Source: Achromobacter aegrifaciens
GTDB lineage: Bacteria > Pseudomonadota > Gammaproteobacteria > Burkholderiales > Burkholderiaceae_B
Reading direction: 5' to 3'
Length of the DNA: 64,000 bases
Assembly: GCF_902859735.1 (NCBI RefSeq)
Contig: NZ_CADIJY010000022.1
Coordinates: forward strand, 1-64,000
Below are positions 8,820 through 18,039 of this stretch, piece by piece. Position numbers and translations under genes: made by a program. A model generated the notes under the pieces. The model was not told where the DNA came from, searched no databases, and worked only from the letters and a program-made list of their open reading frames with translations. Numbering within the stretch: position 1 is the stretch's first letter; every line of letters starts with the position of its first letter.

Positions 8820-9797
8820 TCAGCCGGCGGTGATGCCGGTCAGTTTGATGATTTCAGCCCATTTGCGGGCCTCGCTGCGCACGAACGACGCGGCGGCTTC
8901 CGGGCTGTCGCTTTGGATCACGCTGACGCCTGCCGCCTCGAAGTTGCTCTTGACGCCCGGGTCCTTGAGCGACGCCGTGGTTGCGCCATAGAGCTTGTCG
9001 GCCACCTCGGCGCTCGATTTGCGCGGCAGCCAGAAGGCGAACCAGAATTCCTGGACCGCCAGATCGCTGCCCAGGATCTCCCGCAGCGTGGGCACGCCGG
9101 CAAGCTCAGCCATGGGTTCGCGGCTGGTCACGGCCAGCGCGCGCAGCCGGCCGCCCTGCACCTGCGGCACGGCGGTCCCGGCAATGGCGAAGGCGAAATC
9201 CGTGTCCCCGCGCAGCAGCGAGGTTGGGATCTCCACCGACCCCTTGAACGGAACGTGCGTGGCTTCGGCCCCCAGCAGCGTGACGAAGGTCGCGCCGCCC
9301 AGATGCGCGGCCGATCCGATGCCGCCCGAGGCGTAGTTCATCTTGCCCGGTTGCGCCTTCAGGGCGGCGATCAGGTCTTGCGCCGTGCGGTAGGGTGATT
9401 TGGCGGACACGACCAGGACGCTGGGCGAGGCGCCGATCACCGTGACCGGCAGAAAGTCCTGCTCGGGATCGAACATCAGGCTCGGCTGCAGGGCTTTCTG
9501 GATCAGGTGCGAGTTGGAACCCAGCAGCACGGTATAGCCGTCGGGCGCAGCCTGGGCCACGTATTGGGCGGCCAGCACGCCGCCCGCGCCCACCTTGTTC
9601 TCCACCACGATGGTCTGACCCATCCTGGCGCCGAGCACCGGGCCGAATTGCCGCACCATGATGTCGGGTCCCCCGCCAGCGGCATAGGGCACGACGACGC
9701 GCACGGCCCGCGACGGATAGCTCTCTGCGGCGTTCGCCATGGAACGGAACATCATGCCCGCGCCAAGGGCGCCCAGGCAAAAAGTACGACGTTGCAT
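8820..9797 (-). CDS. Bug-family periplasmic solute-binding protein
   Basis: 325 residues. The N-terminus (MQRRTFCLGALGAGM...ANAA) has an R-R pair, a hydrophobic core and an AXA cleavage site, so it is exported. The PSRAVRVVVPYAAGGGPDI motif and GYTVLLGSNSH are hallmarks of tripartite tricarboxylate transporter (TctC/Bug) binding proteins. No TctA/TctB membrane subunits are encoded nearby, as is common for orphan Bug proteins in Bordetella and Achromobacter. It heads the catabolic operon and faces the LysR gene, so it probably binds the operon's carboxylate substrate. Confidence 0.92.
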   Translation of the reverse strand: MQRRTFCLGALGAGMMFRSMANAAESYPSRAVRVVVPYAAGGGPDIMVRQFGPVLGARMGQTIVVENKVGAGGVLAAQYVAQAAPDGYTVLLGSNSHLIQKALQPSLMFDPEQDFLPVTVIGASPSVLVVSAKSPYRTAQDLIAALKAQPGKMNYASGGIGSAAHLGGATFVTLLGAEATHVPFKGSVEIPTSLLRGDTDFAFAIAGTAVPQVQGGRLRALAVTSREPMAELAGVPTLREILGSDLAVQEFWFAFWLPRKSSAEVADKLYGATTASLKDPGVKSNFEAAGVSVIQSDSPEAAASFVRSEARKWAEIIKLTGITAG

Positions 9798-9839
9798 GTT
9801 GTCTCCTTGTTATGCGGGCAGGATAGGCGATCGCAGCTA

Positions 9840-9866
9840 ATCAAAAAATTGATATATTTTGATATA
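9840..9866. promoter_or_regulatory. AT-rich operator region between Bug operon and LysR gene
   Basis: The 97-bp divergent gap holds a 14-bp palindrome ATCAA-N4-TTGAT (9840-9853) overlapping a direct repeat of TTGATATA with a 10-bp period (9849-9856, 9859-9866). One-turn spacing and location fit LysR regulator binding and overlap with one or both promoters. No individual -10/-35 can be fixed confidently. Confidence 0.45.
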
Positions 9867-9894
9867 GCGATAACTTTCAGTTCTATCTCAACCC

Positions 9895-10857
9895 ATGACC
9901 GGCGCCATCGAACCCGACCATCTGGTATCCAAGCTGCGCTTTCGCCATCTGCGCATGCTGCAAGTGGTGCAGAGCACGGGCAGCCTGCGCGCCGCGAGCC
10001 AGGCGCTCAACTTGACGCAACCCGCGCTGAGCAAGGCGCTGACGGAAGTCGAAAGCGCGTTTGGCTTTGCCTTGTTCCTGCGCACCGCGCGCGGCCTGAA
10101 ACCGACACCGCAAGGAGAGGTGGTGCTGCGCGGCGCCGCGCTGTTGCTTGAAGAGCTTGGACATCTGCGCGCCGACGCCCAGACCGCCGATCGCTACGCG
10201 GCGAAGATCCGCATCGGCGCGCCGCCCTTCCTGGCGCAGACCTACTTGCGCGGCGTGGTCGAGAAACTGGTGAACCATGCCAGGCCGATGCGCGTGCAAT
10301 TGCTCGAAGAACGCGTGCCCGCCCTGCTCCACGCGCTGGACCTGGGCGAAATCGACGCGCTGATTTCCACTTTCCCGCTGCAGATGCTGGGATCCGGGGC
10401 GGCCGCGTTTCAGTACGTCAAATTGTTTGAAGTGCAGTTCGCGGTGATTGCGGCCGCCAGCCATCCGCTGGTCCGCGCGCGGCGCGTGGACTGGGCCAGC
10501 CTGGCACGGGAACGTTGGGTAATGCCAGCCGAAGGATCCATGGGCCGCAAGCTGATTGAAGACTGCTTCACCCATGCCGGCCTGCCCGCGCCCCTGCCCG
10601 TGGTGGAATCCACCAGCCCCACCACCGGCGTGCAGTTCGTCGCCAGCGGCCTGGGCATCGGCATCGTGCCGGACATGGCCCTCATCCGCGACACTGTGGC
10701 CCCCGCGGGCGCGGTCAAGCAGATACGCGCGCACCCGGAACCGCCTTCCAGCGTGGTGGCCTTGATAACCCGGAAGGGACCATCCAATCCCCGCGTCGAC
10801 CCCTTGCGGGAAGCGCTTGGAGAAGCGCTAGGCGCCCAGTCCGCCCAGCAGCAGTAG
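9895..10857 (+). CDS. LysR-family transcriptional regulator
   Basis: 320 residues. An N-terminal winged helix-turn-helix (about 15-75, RHLRMLQVVQSTGSLRAASQ then LTQPALSKAL) is followed by a two-lobed effector domain (IRIGAPPFLAQTYLRGVVEK; SGLGIGIVPD near the end). It is divergent from the Bug/CaiB/SDR/thiolase/MaoC operon, so it likely activates that operon in response to its substrate or a CoA intermediate. The 3' end overlaps the convergent small membrane protein gene by 30 bases. Confidence 0.9.
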   Translation: MTGAIEPDHLVSKLRFRHLRMLQVVQSTGSLRAASQALNLTQPALSKALTEVESAFGFALFLRTARGLKPTPQGEVVLRGAALLLEELGHLRADAQTADRYAAKIRIGAPPFLAQTYLRGVVEKLVNHARPMRVQLLEERVPALLHALDLGEIDALISTFPLQMLGSGAAAFQYVKLFEVQFAVIAAASHPLVRARRVDWASLARERWVMPAEGSMGRKLIEDCFTHAGLPAPLPVVESTSPTTGVQFVASGLGIGIVPDMALIRDTVAPAGAVKQIRAHPEPPSSVVALITRKGPSNPRVDPLREALGEALGAQSAQQQ

Positions 10858-11124
10858 CGCGACGATCACCCAGAACAGGAATCCGATGATCGAACGGCGC
10901 AGCAGCGCCTTGACCGCGGCCCACAGGCACATCAGCCCCAGCACCAGCAGGATGAAATTGAAGATCGACGGGCTCATGCCCATTGCGCCGGCCAGTCCCG
11001 AGTAGAAATCGCCGAAGGCATGGCCCAGGCCGCCCAGCAGCCACTTCAAGCCCGCGACGACGCTGCGCAGCGCCTCGCCCAGCATGCCGCCCAAGGACGC
11101 AAAGAAACCGTCTTCGGCCTGCAT
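10828..11124 (-). CDS. small two-helix membrane protein, unknown function
   Basis: 98 residues: an amphipathic glycine-rich N-terminal half, then two strongly hydrophobic stretches (about 54-70 and 79-97) separated by KALLRRS. No known family is recognised. The ATG overlaps the TGA of the upstream LysE gene (TGATG), which argues for real translation by coupling. A role with the exporter is possible but unproven. Confidence 0.6.
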   Translation of the reverse strand: MQAEDGFFASLGGMLGEALRSVVAGLKWLLGGLGHAFGDFYSGLAGAMGMSPSIFNFILLVLGLMCLWAAVKALLRRSIIGFLFWVIVALLLLGGLGA

Positions 11125-11756
11125 CAGCGGCGGTTATCCATCAGCATGCGTACCGCCAGCCCGGCCAGCACCGTGCCCATCAACCAGCGCTGCACCACCA
11201 TCCACAAGGGGCGGCCCGCCAGGAACCCGGCGATGGAACCGGCCATGATGGCGATCAGCGCATTGACCGTCAGGCTGATCACAACCTGCGTCATGCCCAG
11301 CGCCAGCGACTGCGTGAACACGCTGCCGCGCTCGGGCTGGATGAACTGCGGCAGCAGCGACACGTACATGATCGCGATCTTGGGATTGAGCAGATTGGTC
11401 ACCAGCCCCATCGTGAACAGCGTGCGCGGGCTGCTCTTGGGCAGTTCGCGCACCTCGAACGGCGAACGCCCGCCCGGGCGCAGCGCCTGCCAGGCCATGT
11501 ACAGCAGGTACAGCGCGCCGCCGATGCGCAGCGCGTCGTAGGCGTAGGGCACCGCCATCAGCAGCGCCGTGATGCCGAACGCCGCGCAGAGCACGTAGAA
11601 GACGAAGCCGACCGCCACGCCCCCCAGCGAAATCAGGCCCGCCTGCGCGCCCTGCGAGATGGAACGGGATACCAGGTAGATCATGTTGGGCCCGGGTGTG
11701 AGCACCATGCCCAGGGCAACCAGGGCGAACGTCATCAGATGGGTAAGGTCGGGCAT
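11124..11756 (-). CDS. LysE/RhtB-family amino acid exporter
   Basis: 210 residues from the ATG that opens MPDLTHLMTFALVALG; the earlier in-frame start would add about 50 residues of charged, non-membrane sequence. The LTPGPNMIYLVSRSISQG motif in the first two helices is diagnostic for LysE/RhtB. There are six predicted membrane segments, with NPKIAIMYVSLLPQF in the middle. It exports an amino acid or derivative. It is coupled to the downstream small membrane protein and divergent from the DUF72 gene. Confidence 0.88.
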   Translation of the reverse strand: MPDLTHLMTFALVALGMVLTPGPNMIYLVSRSISQGAQAGLISLGGVAVGFVFYVLCAAFGITALLMAVPYAYDALRIGGALYLLYMAWQALRPGGRSPFEVRELPKSSPRTLFTMGLVTNLLNPKIAIMYVSLLPQFIQPERGSVFTQSLALGMTQVVISLTVNALIAIMAGSIAGFLAGRPLWMVVQRWLMGTVLAGLAVRMLMDNRR

Positions 11757-11907
11757 GATGGGCCGGCGCGGGGCAGCGCGGAAAGTGGAAACGTGAATCC
11801 ACACCTTAGCGCAAAACTGTATCGGAACAGCGAACTTCCGGCGGGGGTTTGCGGACCAGTGGCGCCGGCGATACAGTTGTCCGGTTCCCACGCCTGGAGG
11901 GCCGGCC

Positions 11908-12723
11908 ATGCCGCAAGCGCATTCTCATCCGAAAGACGGCGCCATCCGCATCGGTATCGGCGGCTGGACCTACGCCCCCTGGCGCGGCGTCTTCTACCCC
12001 GAAAACCTGCCGCATGCGCGCGAACTGGAATACGCCAGCAGCCAGCTCACCGCCATCGAGATCAACGGCACCTACTACAGTACCCAGAAGCCGGCCACCT
12101 TCGCCAAATGGCGCGATGAGACGCCCGCAGGCTTCGTGTTTTCGCTGAAGGCCTCGCGCTACGCGACCAACCGCCGCGAACTGGCGGGCGCCAAGGATTC
12201 GATCCACCGCTTCGTGCACAGCGGCATCGCCGAACTGGGCCCCAAGCTGGGGCCCATCGTCTGGCAGTTCGCGCCGACCAAGGTATTCGATGCGGACGAT
12301 TTCGGCGCCTTCCTCGCGCTGCTGCCGGACAAGGTGGACGGCTTGCCGCTGCGCCACGTACTGGACGTGCGCCATGACAGCTTCGCCTGCGAGGAATACC
12401 TGGAGCTGGCGCGGCGCCACGGCGCGGCCACCGTCTACACGGACAGCGAGGACTACCCGTCCATCGCCGACCGTACCGCCGCTTTCGTCTATGCGCGGCT
12501 GATGCGCGCCAGCACGGCCTACAAGGCGGGCTACCCGCCCAAGGCGCTGGACGCCTGGGCGGACCGCCTGCGCAGCTGGGCCCGCGGCGGCCACCCGGCC
12601 GACCTGCCGCTCACCGGCGCCCCGGAAAAAAAGGCGCGGCCGGGAGACGTCTTTGCGTTCTTCATCAATGGCGCGAAGGAACGCGCGCCGATGGCGGCGC
12701 GCGCCATGATCGAACGGCTGTAG
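11908..12723 (+). CDS. DUF72 (YecE-like) protein
   Basis: 271 residues covering a full DUF72 TIM-barrel-like domain: IRIGIGGWTYAPWRGVFYP at the start, EINGTYYSTQ, FVFSLKASRYATN in the middle, and a GDVFAFFINGAKERAPMAA ending. The family is widespread and its biochemical role is unsettled. The gene is monocistronic; its end is only four bases from the convergent glutathione reductase gene. Confidence 0.85.
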   Translation: MPQAHSHPKDGAIRIGIGGWTYAPWRGVFYPENLPHARELEYASSQLTAIEINGTYYSTQKPATFAKWRDETPAGFVFSLKASRYATNRRELAGAKDSIHRFVHSGIAELGPKLGPIVWQFAPTKVFDADDFGAFLALLPDKVDGLPLRHVLDVRHDSFACEEYLELARRHGAATVYTDSEDYPSIADRTAAFVYARLMRASTAYKAGYPPKALDAWADRLRSWARGGHPADLPLTGAPEKKARPGDVFAFFINGAKERAPMAARAMIERL

Positions 12724-12727
12724 CGCC

Positions 12728-14086
12728 TTATTGGGCGACCGGCGTGCGCAGGGTCACGAACTCTTCGGCAGCCGTGGGATGGATGCCGATGGTCTCGTCG
12801 AACACCTGCTTGGTCGCGCCGGCCTTCAGCGCGATCGCGATGCCCTGCACGATCTCGCCCGCGTCCGGGCCGACCATGTGCACGCCCAGCACGCGGTCGG
12901 TCTTGGCGTCCACGATCAGCTTCATCAGCGTCTTTTCCTGCGACTCGGTCAGCGTCAGCTTCATGGGCCGGAAGCGGCTTTCGAACAGCTTGACCTCGTG
13001 GCCGGCGGCGCGCGCCTCTTCCGTCGTCATGCCCACCGTGCCGATGTTCGGCAGGCTGAACACGGCGGTCGGAATCAGCTGGTAGTCGACCTTGCGGTAT
13101 TCCTCGGGACGGAACAGGCGCCGCGCCACCGCCATGCCTTCGGCCAGCGCCACGGGCGTCAGCGGCACACGGCCGATCACGTCGCCGATGGCCAGGATGG
13201 AGGGCTCGGCCGTGCGGTATTCGTCGTCCACCTCGATGAAACCGCCCTTGCCCAGCTTGACCGCCGTGTTCTCCAGGCCCAGGTTGTCCAGCATGGGCCG
13301 GCGGCCAGTGGCGTAGAACACGCAATCGGCCTCGACCACGGAGCCGTCCTTCAGCGTGGCGGCCAGCGTGCCGTCGGCCTGCTTGTCGATGCGCGTCACT
13401 TCCGAATTGAAGCGCAGGTCGATGCCCTTTTTCACCAGTTCGTCGCGCAGATGCTCGCGCACGCCCTGGTCAAAGCCGCGCAGGAACAACGGACCACGGT
13501 AGACCTGCGTGGTCTGCGCGCCCATGCCGTTGAAAATGGAGGCGAATTCCACGGCGATATAGCCGCCGCCCACCACCAGCACGCGGCGCGGCAGTTCCTT
13601 CAGGAAGAAGGCTTCGTTCGACGTGGTGGCGTGTTCCTTGCCCGGAATGTCCGGCACCTGGGGCCAGCCGCCGGTCGCCACCAGGATATTGGCGGCGCGG
13701 TAGGATTTGCCGTTGATCTCGACCGTGTGCGGATCGAGGATGCGGGCGTGGCCTTCCAGCAGGGTGACGCCGCTATTGACCAGCAAATTGCGATAAATGC
13801 CGTTAAGACGTTCGATTTCCCGGTTCTTGTTCGCGATCAGCGTGGGCCAGTCGAAGCTGGGCTCGCCGGCGTTCCAGCCGAAGCCGCGGGCCTGCTCGAA
13901 GTCCTCGCTGTAGTGCGCGCCATAGACCAGCAGCTTCTTGGGCACGCAGCCCACGTTCACGCAGGTGCCGCCCAGGTAGCGGCTTTCCGCCACCGCCACG
14001 CGCGCGCCGAAGCCCGCCGCGAAACGCGCCGCGCGCACGCCGCCGGAGCCCGCGCCGATCACAAACAGATCAAAATCGAATGCCAT
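12728..14086 (-). CDS. gor: glutathione-disulfide reductase
   Basis: 452 residues, standard length. FAD-binding [11 protein letters not shown] lies at residues 11-21, the redox-active disulfide is Cys42/Cys47 in [13 protein letters not shown], a second Rossmann motif ([15 protein letters not shown]) binds NADPH, and the C-terminal HPTAAEE block supplies the proton-relay His436-Glu441. It reduces GSSG with NADPH in the cytoplasm. Divergent from a RhtB-type exporter. Confidence 0.93.
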   Translation of the reverse strand: MAFDFDLFVIGAGSGGVRAARFAAGFGARVAVAESRYLGGTCVNVGCVPKKLLVYGAHYSEDFEQARGFGWNAGEPSFDWPTLIANKNREIERLNGIYRNLLVNSGVTLLEGHARILDPHTVEINGKSYRAANILVATGGWPQVPDIPGKEHATTSNEAFFLKELPRRVLVVGGGYIAVEFASIFNGMGAQTTQVYRGPLFLRGFDQGVREHLRDELVKKGIDLRFNSEVTRIDKQADGTLAATLKDGSVVEADCVFYATGRRPMLDNLGLENTAVKLGKGGFIEVDDEYRTAEPSILAIGDVIGRVPLTPVALAEGMAVARRLFRPEEYRKVDYQLIPTAVFSLPNIGTVGMTTEEARAAGHEVKLFESRFRPMKLTLTESQEKTLMKLIVDAKTDRVLGVHMVGPDAGEIVQGIAIALKAGATKQVFDETIGIHPTAAEEFVTLRTPVAQ

Positions 14087-14258
14087 GATGTTTCCTTCGC
14101 GCGCCCTTGCAGGCCCGCGCTCACTGTCCGGGGAAAACCGTATTTAACACCACCCGGCGCCCGCGCCCGGCCACGTCCGGTTTGCAGGCGGCCGCGATTG
14201 CTATACAGTGGCCCGCAGGCTGGCCGCCGCGCGCAGCCCCACCCCTGGAGCAGATCCC

Positions 14259-14882
14259 ATGTCGCTTGAAACCTGGCTGGCCTTCCTGGGCGCGTCCGCC
14301 CTCCTCGTGATGCTGCCCGGCCCCACGATACTCACCGTCATCAGCTACTCCATTGCGCAAGGCCGGCGCGCACGCCTGCCGCTGGTGCTGGCGGTGGCGC
14401 TGGGCGACTCCACCGCCCTGCTGCTGTCGCTGCTGGGCCTGGGCGCCCTGCTGGCGGCGTCGGCGTTCTGGTTCACGGTGGTCAAGATCGTGGGCGGCCT
14501 GTACCTGCTGTACCTGGGCTTCAAGCTGCTGCGCGCCGGCGTGTCGCCGGCGACCCTGCCCACGGCCACTGCCTCGGGTTCGCGCTGGAAGCTGTTCGCC
14601 AACACCTATCTGGTGACGGCGCTGAACCCCAAGGGCATCATCTTCTTCGTGGCTTTCCTGCCGCAGTTCATCGATCCGGTAGGCGACGTGACGCGCCAGC
14701 TCTGGATCCTGTCGGCCACCTTCGTCGCCTGCGCCGGCATCAACGCCACGGCCTATGCCATCTTTGCCGGGTCCGCCCGGCGCCTGTTGGCCTCGCCCCG
14801 CGCCCAGCGCGGCTTCAACCTGGGCGGCGGCGCCCTGCTGTCCGCCGCCGGGATCTGGGCCTTGCTGGCGCGGCGCGTCTAG
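14259..14882 (+). CDS. LysE/RhtB-family exporter
   Basis: 207 residues from the ATG opening MSLETWLAFLGASALLVMLP. The LPGPTILTVISYSIAQG motif and six hydrophobic segments identify a LysE/RhtB amino-acid or metabolite exporter. NPKGIIFFVAFLPQFIDP is the conserved central block. Its end lies seven bases from the convergent pyruvate dehydrogenase gene. The substrate is unknown. Confidence 0.88.
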   Translation: MSLETWLAFLGASALLVMLPGPTILTVISYSIAQGRRARLPLVLAVALGDSTALLLSLLGLGALLAASAFWFTVVKIVGGLYLLYLGFKLLRAGVSPATLPTATASGSRWKLFANTYLVTALNPKGIIFFVAFLPQFIDPVGDVTRQLWILSATFVACAGINATAYAIFAGSARRLLASPRAQRGFNLGGGALLSAAGIWALLARRV

Positions 14883-14889
14883 CCTGCCC

Positions 14890-17553
14890 CTAGGGCCGCG
14901 CCGCGGACACGGCCTCCGGGTCGATGCCGTAGCGGGCGATGGCGTCGGCCGCGCGCTCGTGCGGCATCAGTCCGTCGTCCGCCAGCGCCTTCAGGGCCGC
15001 CAGCGCGATGTGATGCCGGTCCACCTCGAAGTAGGCCCGCAGGGCTGCCCGCGTGTCTGACCGGCCAAAGCCGTCGGTCCCCAGCGTGACATAGCGGCGG
15101 TCCTGCATGAACGGACGTATCTGTTCGGCCACCGTCTTCATGTAGTCGGTGGCGGCCACCACCGGCCCCTCGCTGTCCGCCAGGACCGTCTCCGCGTAGC
15201 CGGCGCGCCTGTTCTCCAGCGGATGCAGGCGGCTCCAGCGTTCGGCTTCCTGGCCGTCGCGGCCCAGTTCCGAATAGCTGGTCACGCCCCAGACGTCGGC
15301 CGCCACGCCGAAGTCCTGCCGCAGCAGCTCTGCCGCCGCCAGCGTTTCGCCCAGGATCGCGCCGCTGCCCAGCAACTGCACCCGCAGCGCGCCGTCGCCG
15401 CCTTCGCGCAGGCGGTACATGCCGCGCAGGATGCCCTCCTCGGCGCCCTGCGGCATGGGCGGATGCGCGGTCTTCTCGTTGATCAGCGTCAGGTAGTAAA
15501 AGACGTCTTCTTCGTCCTGGTACATGCGACGCATGCCGTCCTGCACGATCACCGCGATCTCGTAGGCGTAGGCCGGGTCGTAGGCCACGCATGAAGGGAT
15601 GACCGAGGCCAGCACGTGGCTGTGGCCGTCGTCGTGCTGCAGTCCTTCGCCTTCCAGCGTGGTGCGTCCGGAGGTCGCGCCCAGCAGGAAGCCGCGCGCG
15701 CGGATGTCGCCCGCCGCCCAGGCCAGGTCGCCCACGCGCTGGAAGCCGAACATGGAGTAGAAGATGTAGAACGGAATCGTGGCCGCGCCGTGCGTGCTGT
15801 GCGCGGTGGCGGCCGCGATCCACGAGGCCATCGCGCCCGACTCGTTGATGCCTTCCTGCAGAATCTGGCCGCGCCGGTCTTCGCGGTAGACGCTCAACTG
15901 GTCTGCGTCCTGCGGCGTGTACAGCTGCCCCACGTGCGAATAAATGCCCACCTGCCGGAACATGCCGTCCATGCCGAAGGTGCGCGACTCGTCGGGCACG
16001 ATGGGCACCACGCGCTGGCCGATGGCGGGGTCCTTGAGCAATTGCGCCAGCACCCGCACAAAGGCCATCGTGGTCGAGAACTCGCGGCCGTCGCTGCCCT
16101 TCAGGTGCGCGGAGAACGCCTCCAGCGGCGGCGTGGCCAGCGGCCCGGGTCCGGCCTGCCGCCGCGGCAGATGGCCGCCCGCGCGCGCGATCGCGGCATC
16201 GAAATAGGTCCGCTCGGCGCTGCCGGGCGCGGGCTTGATGTAGGGGATCTGTTCCAGCAGATCGTCGGGCACCGGGATGGAGAAGCGGTCGCGGAAGGCG
16301 CGCACGGCCGGATCCGCCATCTTCTTCTGCTGGTGATTGGTGTTGGCCGCCTCGCCCGCCGCGCCCATGCCATAGCCCTTGACGGTCTTGGCCAGGATGA
16401 CGGTGGGCTGGCCACGATGGGCCAGCGCCGAGGCGTAGGCGGCATAGATCTTGGCCGGATCATGGCCGCCGCGGTTGAGCGCGCCGATTTCCTCATCGCT
16501 CAGGTGCGCCACGCGCTCCAGCAGCACCGGGTCAGCGCCGAAGAAATGTTCGCGCACGTATGCGCCGCCGCGCGCCTTGAACACCTGGTACTCGCCGTCC
16601 ACGCACTGCATCATTCGCCGGCGCAGGCGGCCGTCATGGTCTTGCGCCAGCAGCGCGTCCCAGCCGGCTCCCCAGATCACCTTGATGACGTTCCAACCGG
16701 CGCCGCGGTACACGCTTTCCAGTTCCTGGATGATCTTGGCGTTGCCGCGCACCGGGCCGTCCAGGCGCTGCAGATTGCAGTTCACCACGAAGATCAGGTT
16801 GTCCAGTTTTTCGCGGCCGGCCATCGCCACCGCCGCCAGCGTCTCGGGCTGGTCCTGTTCGCCGTCGCCCAGAAAGCCCCAGACCTTGCGGCCTTGCGCG
16901 GGGATCAGCTCGCGGTCTTCCAGGTAGCGCATGTAGCGCGCCTGATAGGCGGCCATCAGCGGTCCCAGTCCCATCGACACGGTCGGGAACTGCCAGAACC
17001 CGGGCATGGTGCGCGGATGCGGATAGGACGCCAGCCCGCCGCCGGCCGTCTCGCGCCGGAAGCGGTCGAGTTCTTCCTCGGAAATGCGGCCCTCCAGATA
17101 GGCGCGCGCATAGATGCCGGGCGCGGAATGGCCCTGGATGTACAGCATGTCACCCAGGAAGTCCGGCGTGGCCGCACGGAAGAAGTGGCGAAAGCCGGTT
17201 TCGTACAGCGTCGTGGCCGAGGCGTAGGTCGCGATGTGTCCGCCCACGCCCGAGGTCTTGCCCGCGCGCAGCACCATGGCCATGGCGTTCCAGCGCAGAT
17301 AGGCGTCCAGCCGCAGCTCGATGCCCATGTCGCCCGGAAACGAACCCTGCTCCGCTGGCCGGATCGTGTTGACGTAGGGCGTGGCGTTCGGCGCGGCATA
17401 GCCGCCGTGGCCGGCGCGGTCCTGGCCGATCAGTTGGTCCAGCAGATAGTGGGTGCGCGGCCGGCCCTCGTGGGCCAGCACGGCCTGCATGGCCTCCAGC
17501 CATTCCTGGGTTTCCTGCGGGTCGGCGTCGGTCGGTTCTGTCGGGGTGTCCAT
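14890..17553 (-). CDS. aceE: homodimeric pyruvate dehydrogenase E1 component (orphan)
   Basis: 887 residues from an ATG preceded by an AGGAGG Shine-Dalgarno. Complete homodimeric E1: an N-terminal substrate-contacting region (HIATYASATTLYETGFRHFF; IQGHSAPGIYAR), the thiamine-diphosphate motif GDGEQDQPE...NCNLQRLDG, the active-site loop KTVKGYGMG followed by an NHQQKKM His, a transketolase-like pyrimidine domain (EGINESGAMASW) and the C-terminal LGTDGFGRSDTR block. It decarboxylates pyruvate and acetylates the E2 lipoyl group. No E2 (aceF) or E3 (lpd) gene is adjacent, so this is probably an additional E1 that borrows E2/E3 or serves special conditions. A strong palindrome lies upstream. Confidence 0.92.
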   Translation of the reverse strand: MDTPTEPTDADPQETQEWLEAMQAVLAHEGRPRTHYLLDQLIGQDRAGHGGYAAPNATPYVNTIRPAEQGSFPGDMGIELRLDAYLRWNAMAMVLRAGKTSGVGGHIATYASATTLYETGFRHFFRAATPDFLGDMLYIQGHSAPGIYARAYLEGRISEEELDRFRRETAGGGLASYPHPRTMPGFWQFPTVSMGLGPLMAAYQARYMRYLEDRELIPAQGRKVWGFLGDGEQDQPETLAAVAMAGREKLDNLIFVVNCNLQRLDGPVRGNAKIIQELESVYRGAGWNVIKVIWGAGWDALLAQDHDGRLRRRMMQCVDGEYQVFKARGGAYVREHFFGADPVLLERVAHLSDEEIGALNRGGHDPAKIYAAYASALAHRGQPTVILAKTVKGYGMGAAGEAANTNHQQKKMADPAVRAFRDRFSIPVPDDLLEQIPYIKPAPGSAERTYFDAAIARAGGHLPRRQAGPGPLATPPLEAFSAHLKGSDGREFSTTMAFVRVLAQLLKDPAIGQRVVPIVPDESRTFGMDGMFRQVGIYSHVGQLYTPQDADQLSVYREDRRGQILQEGINESGAMASWIAAATAHSTHGAATIPFYIFYSMFGFQRVGDLAWAAGDIRARGFLLGATSGRTTLEGEGLQHDDGHSHVLASVIPSCVAYDPAYAYEIAVIVQDGMRRMYQDEEDVFYYLTLINEKTAHPPMPQGAEEGILRGMYRLREGGDGALRVQLLGSGAILGETLAAAELLRQDFGVAADVWGVTSYSELGRDGQEAERWSRLHPLENRRAGYAETVLADSEGPVVAATDYMKTVAEQIRPFMQDRRYVTLGTDGFGRSDTRAALRAYFEVDRHHIALAALKALADDGLMPHERAADAIARYGIDPEAVSAARP

Positions 17554-17618
17554 GGCGTCCTCCTGGTGGGCGCGAAGGCGGCATCCCGGTGTACGGCCGC
17601 CGTCATTTCGCATCGTGA

Positions 17619-17647
17619 ATTGCAATTGCATAATGTGCAATTGCAAT
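17619..17647. promoter_or_regulatory. 12-bp perfect inverted repeat upstream of aceE
   Basis: ATTGCAATTGCA (17619-17630) and its exact complement (17636-17647) flank a TAATG spacer. Each arm is itself a double ATTGCA unit. A related half-site lies at 17668-17680. The site is about 66 bases before the aceE start and next to a candidate -10, so it looks like a repressor operator. The regulator is not identifiable from the sequence. Confidence 0.6.
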
Positions 17648-17674
17648 CGTATGGAGGAATTCTAATAATTGCAA
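17646..17674 (-). promoter_or_regulatory. candidate sigma70 promoter for aceE
   Basis: Reading the minus strand, TTGCAA (complement of 17669-17674), 17 bases, then TACGAT (complement of 17646-17651) gives a -35/-10 pair matching 4/6 each. The 12-bp palindrome begins at the -10, so a bound regulator would block initiation. Confidence 0.35.
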
Positions 17675-17712
17675 GTGCAACTATTTCAGGACAGGTCCCC
17701 AGGCCCTCCCCG

Positions 17713-18039
17713 CTAGCGGGACGCAGCCATCATGAATTCCACCGCGGCCCTCAGGGTCGGTTCGTCCGCGGACGAGCCGCCGCGCGGCGGCATCGCGCCC
17801 TTGCCCTTGAGCACGGTGGCCAACAGCGCATCCGTGCCCTGCGCAATAAAGGGCGACCAGGCTTGCTTGTCGCCCAGCCTGGGCGCATTGGCGACCCCGC
17901 TGGCGTGGCATACGACACAGGCGGACTTGTAGAGCTTTTCGCCCGCGGGGTTGATGGCGGCCAGCGACTCGGCCCCCGCTTGCGCGACGGGCAGGCTGGC
18001 CAGGGCGGCGGCGAACGCAATTCGATACAGCGAGGACAT
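17713..18039 (-). CDS. c-type cytochrome, c5-like, probable NirK-linked electron carrier
   Basis: 108 residues from the ATG behind a GGAG-like site. An N-terminal signal peptide (MSSLYRIAFAAALASLPVAQAGA) is followed by one haem site CVVCH (Cys41, Cys44, His45) and a downstream KGAMPPRGG segment that supplies the axial Met; the short spacing and final AAVEFMM are c5-type features. It is periplasmic. It follows nirK by 82 bases on the same strand, so it likely passes electrons to the nitrite reductase. Confidence 0.87.
   Translation of the reverse strand: MSSLYRIAFAAALASLPVAQAGAESLAAINPAGEKLYKSACVVCHASGVANAPRLGDKQAWSPFIAQGTDALLATVLKGKGAMPPRGGSSADEPTLRAAVEFMMAASR

Noticed and set aside
9840-9853. 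ATCAA-N4-TTGAT as an FNR site
   Set aside because: FNR sites read TTGAT-N4-ATCAA; this is the opposite arrangement. Its place beside a LysR gene makes a LysR operator the better reading.
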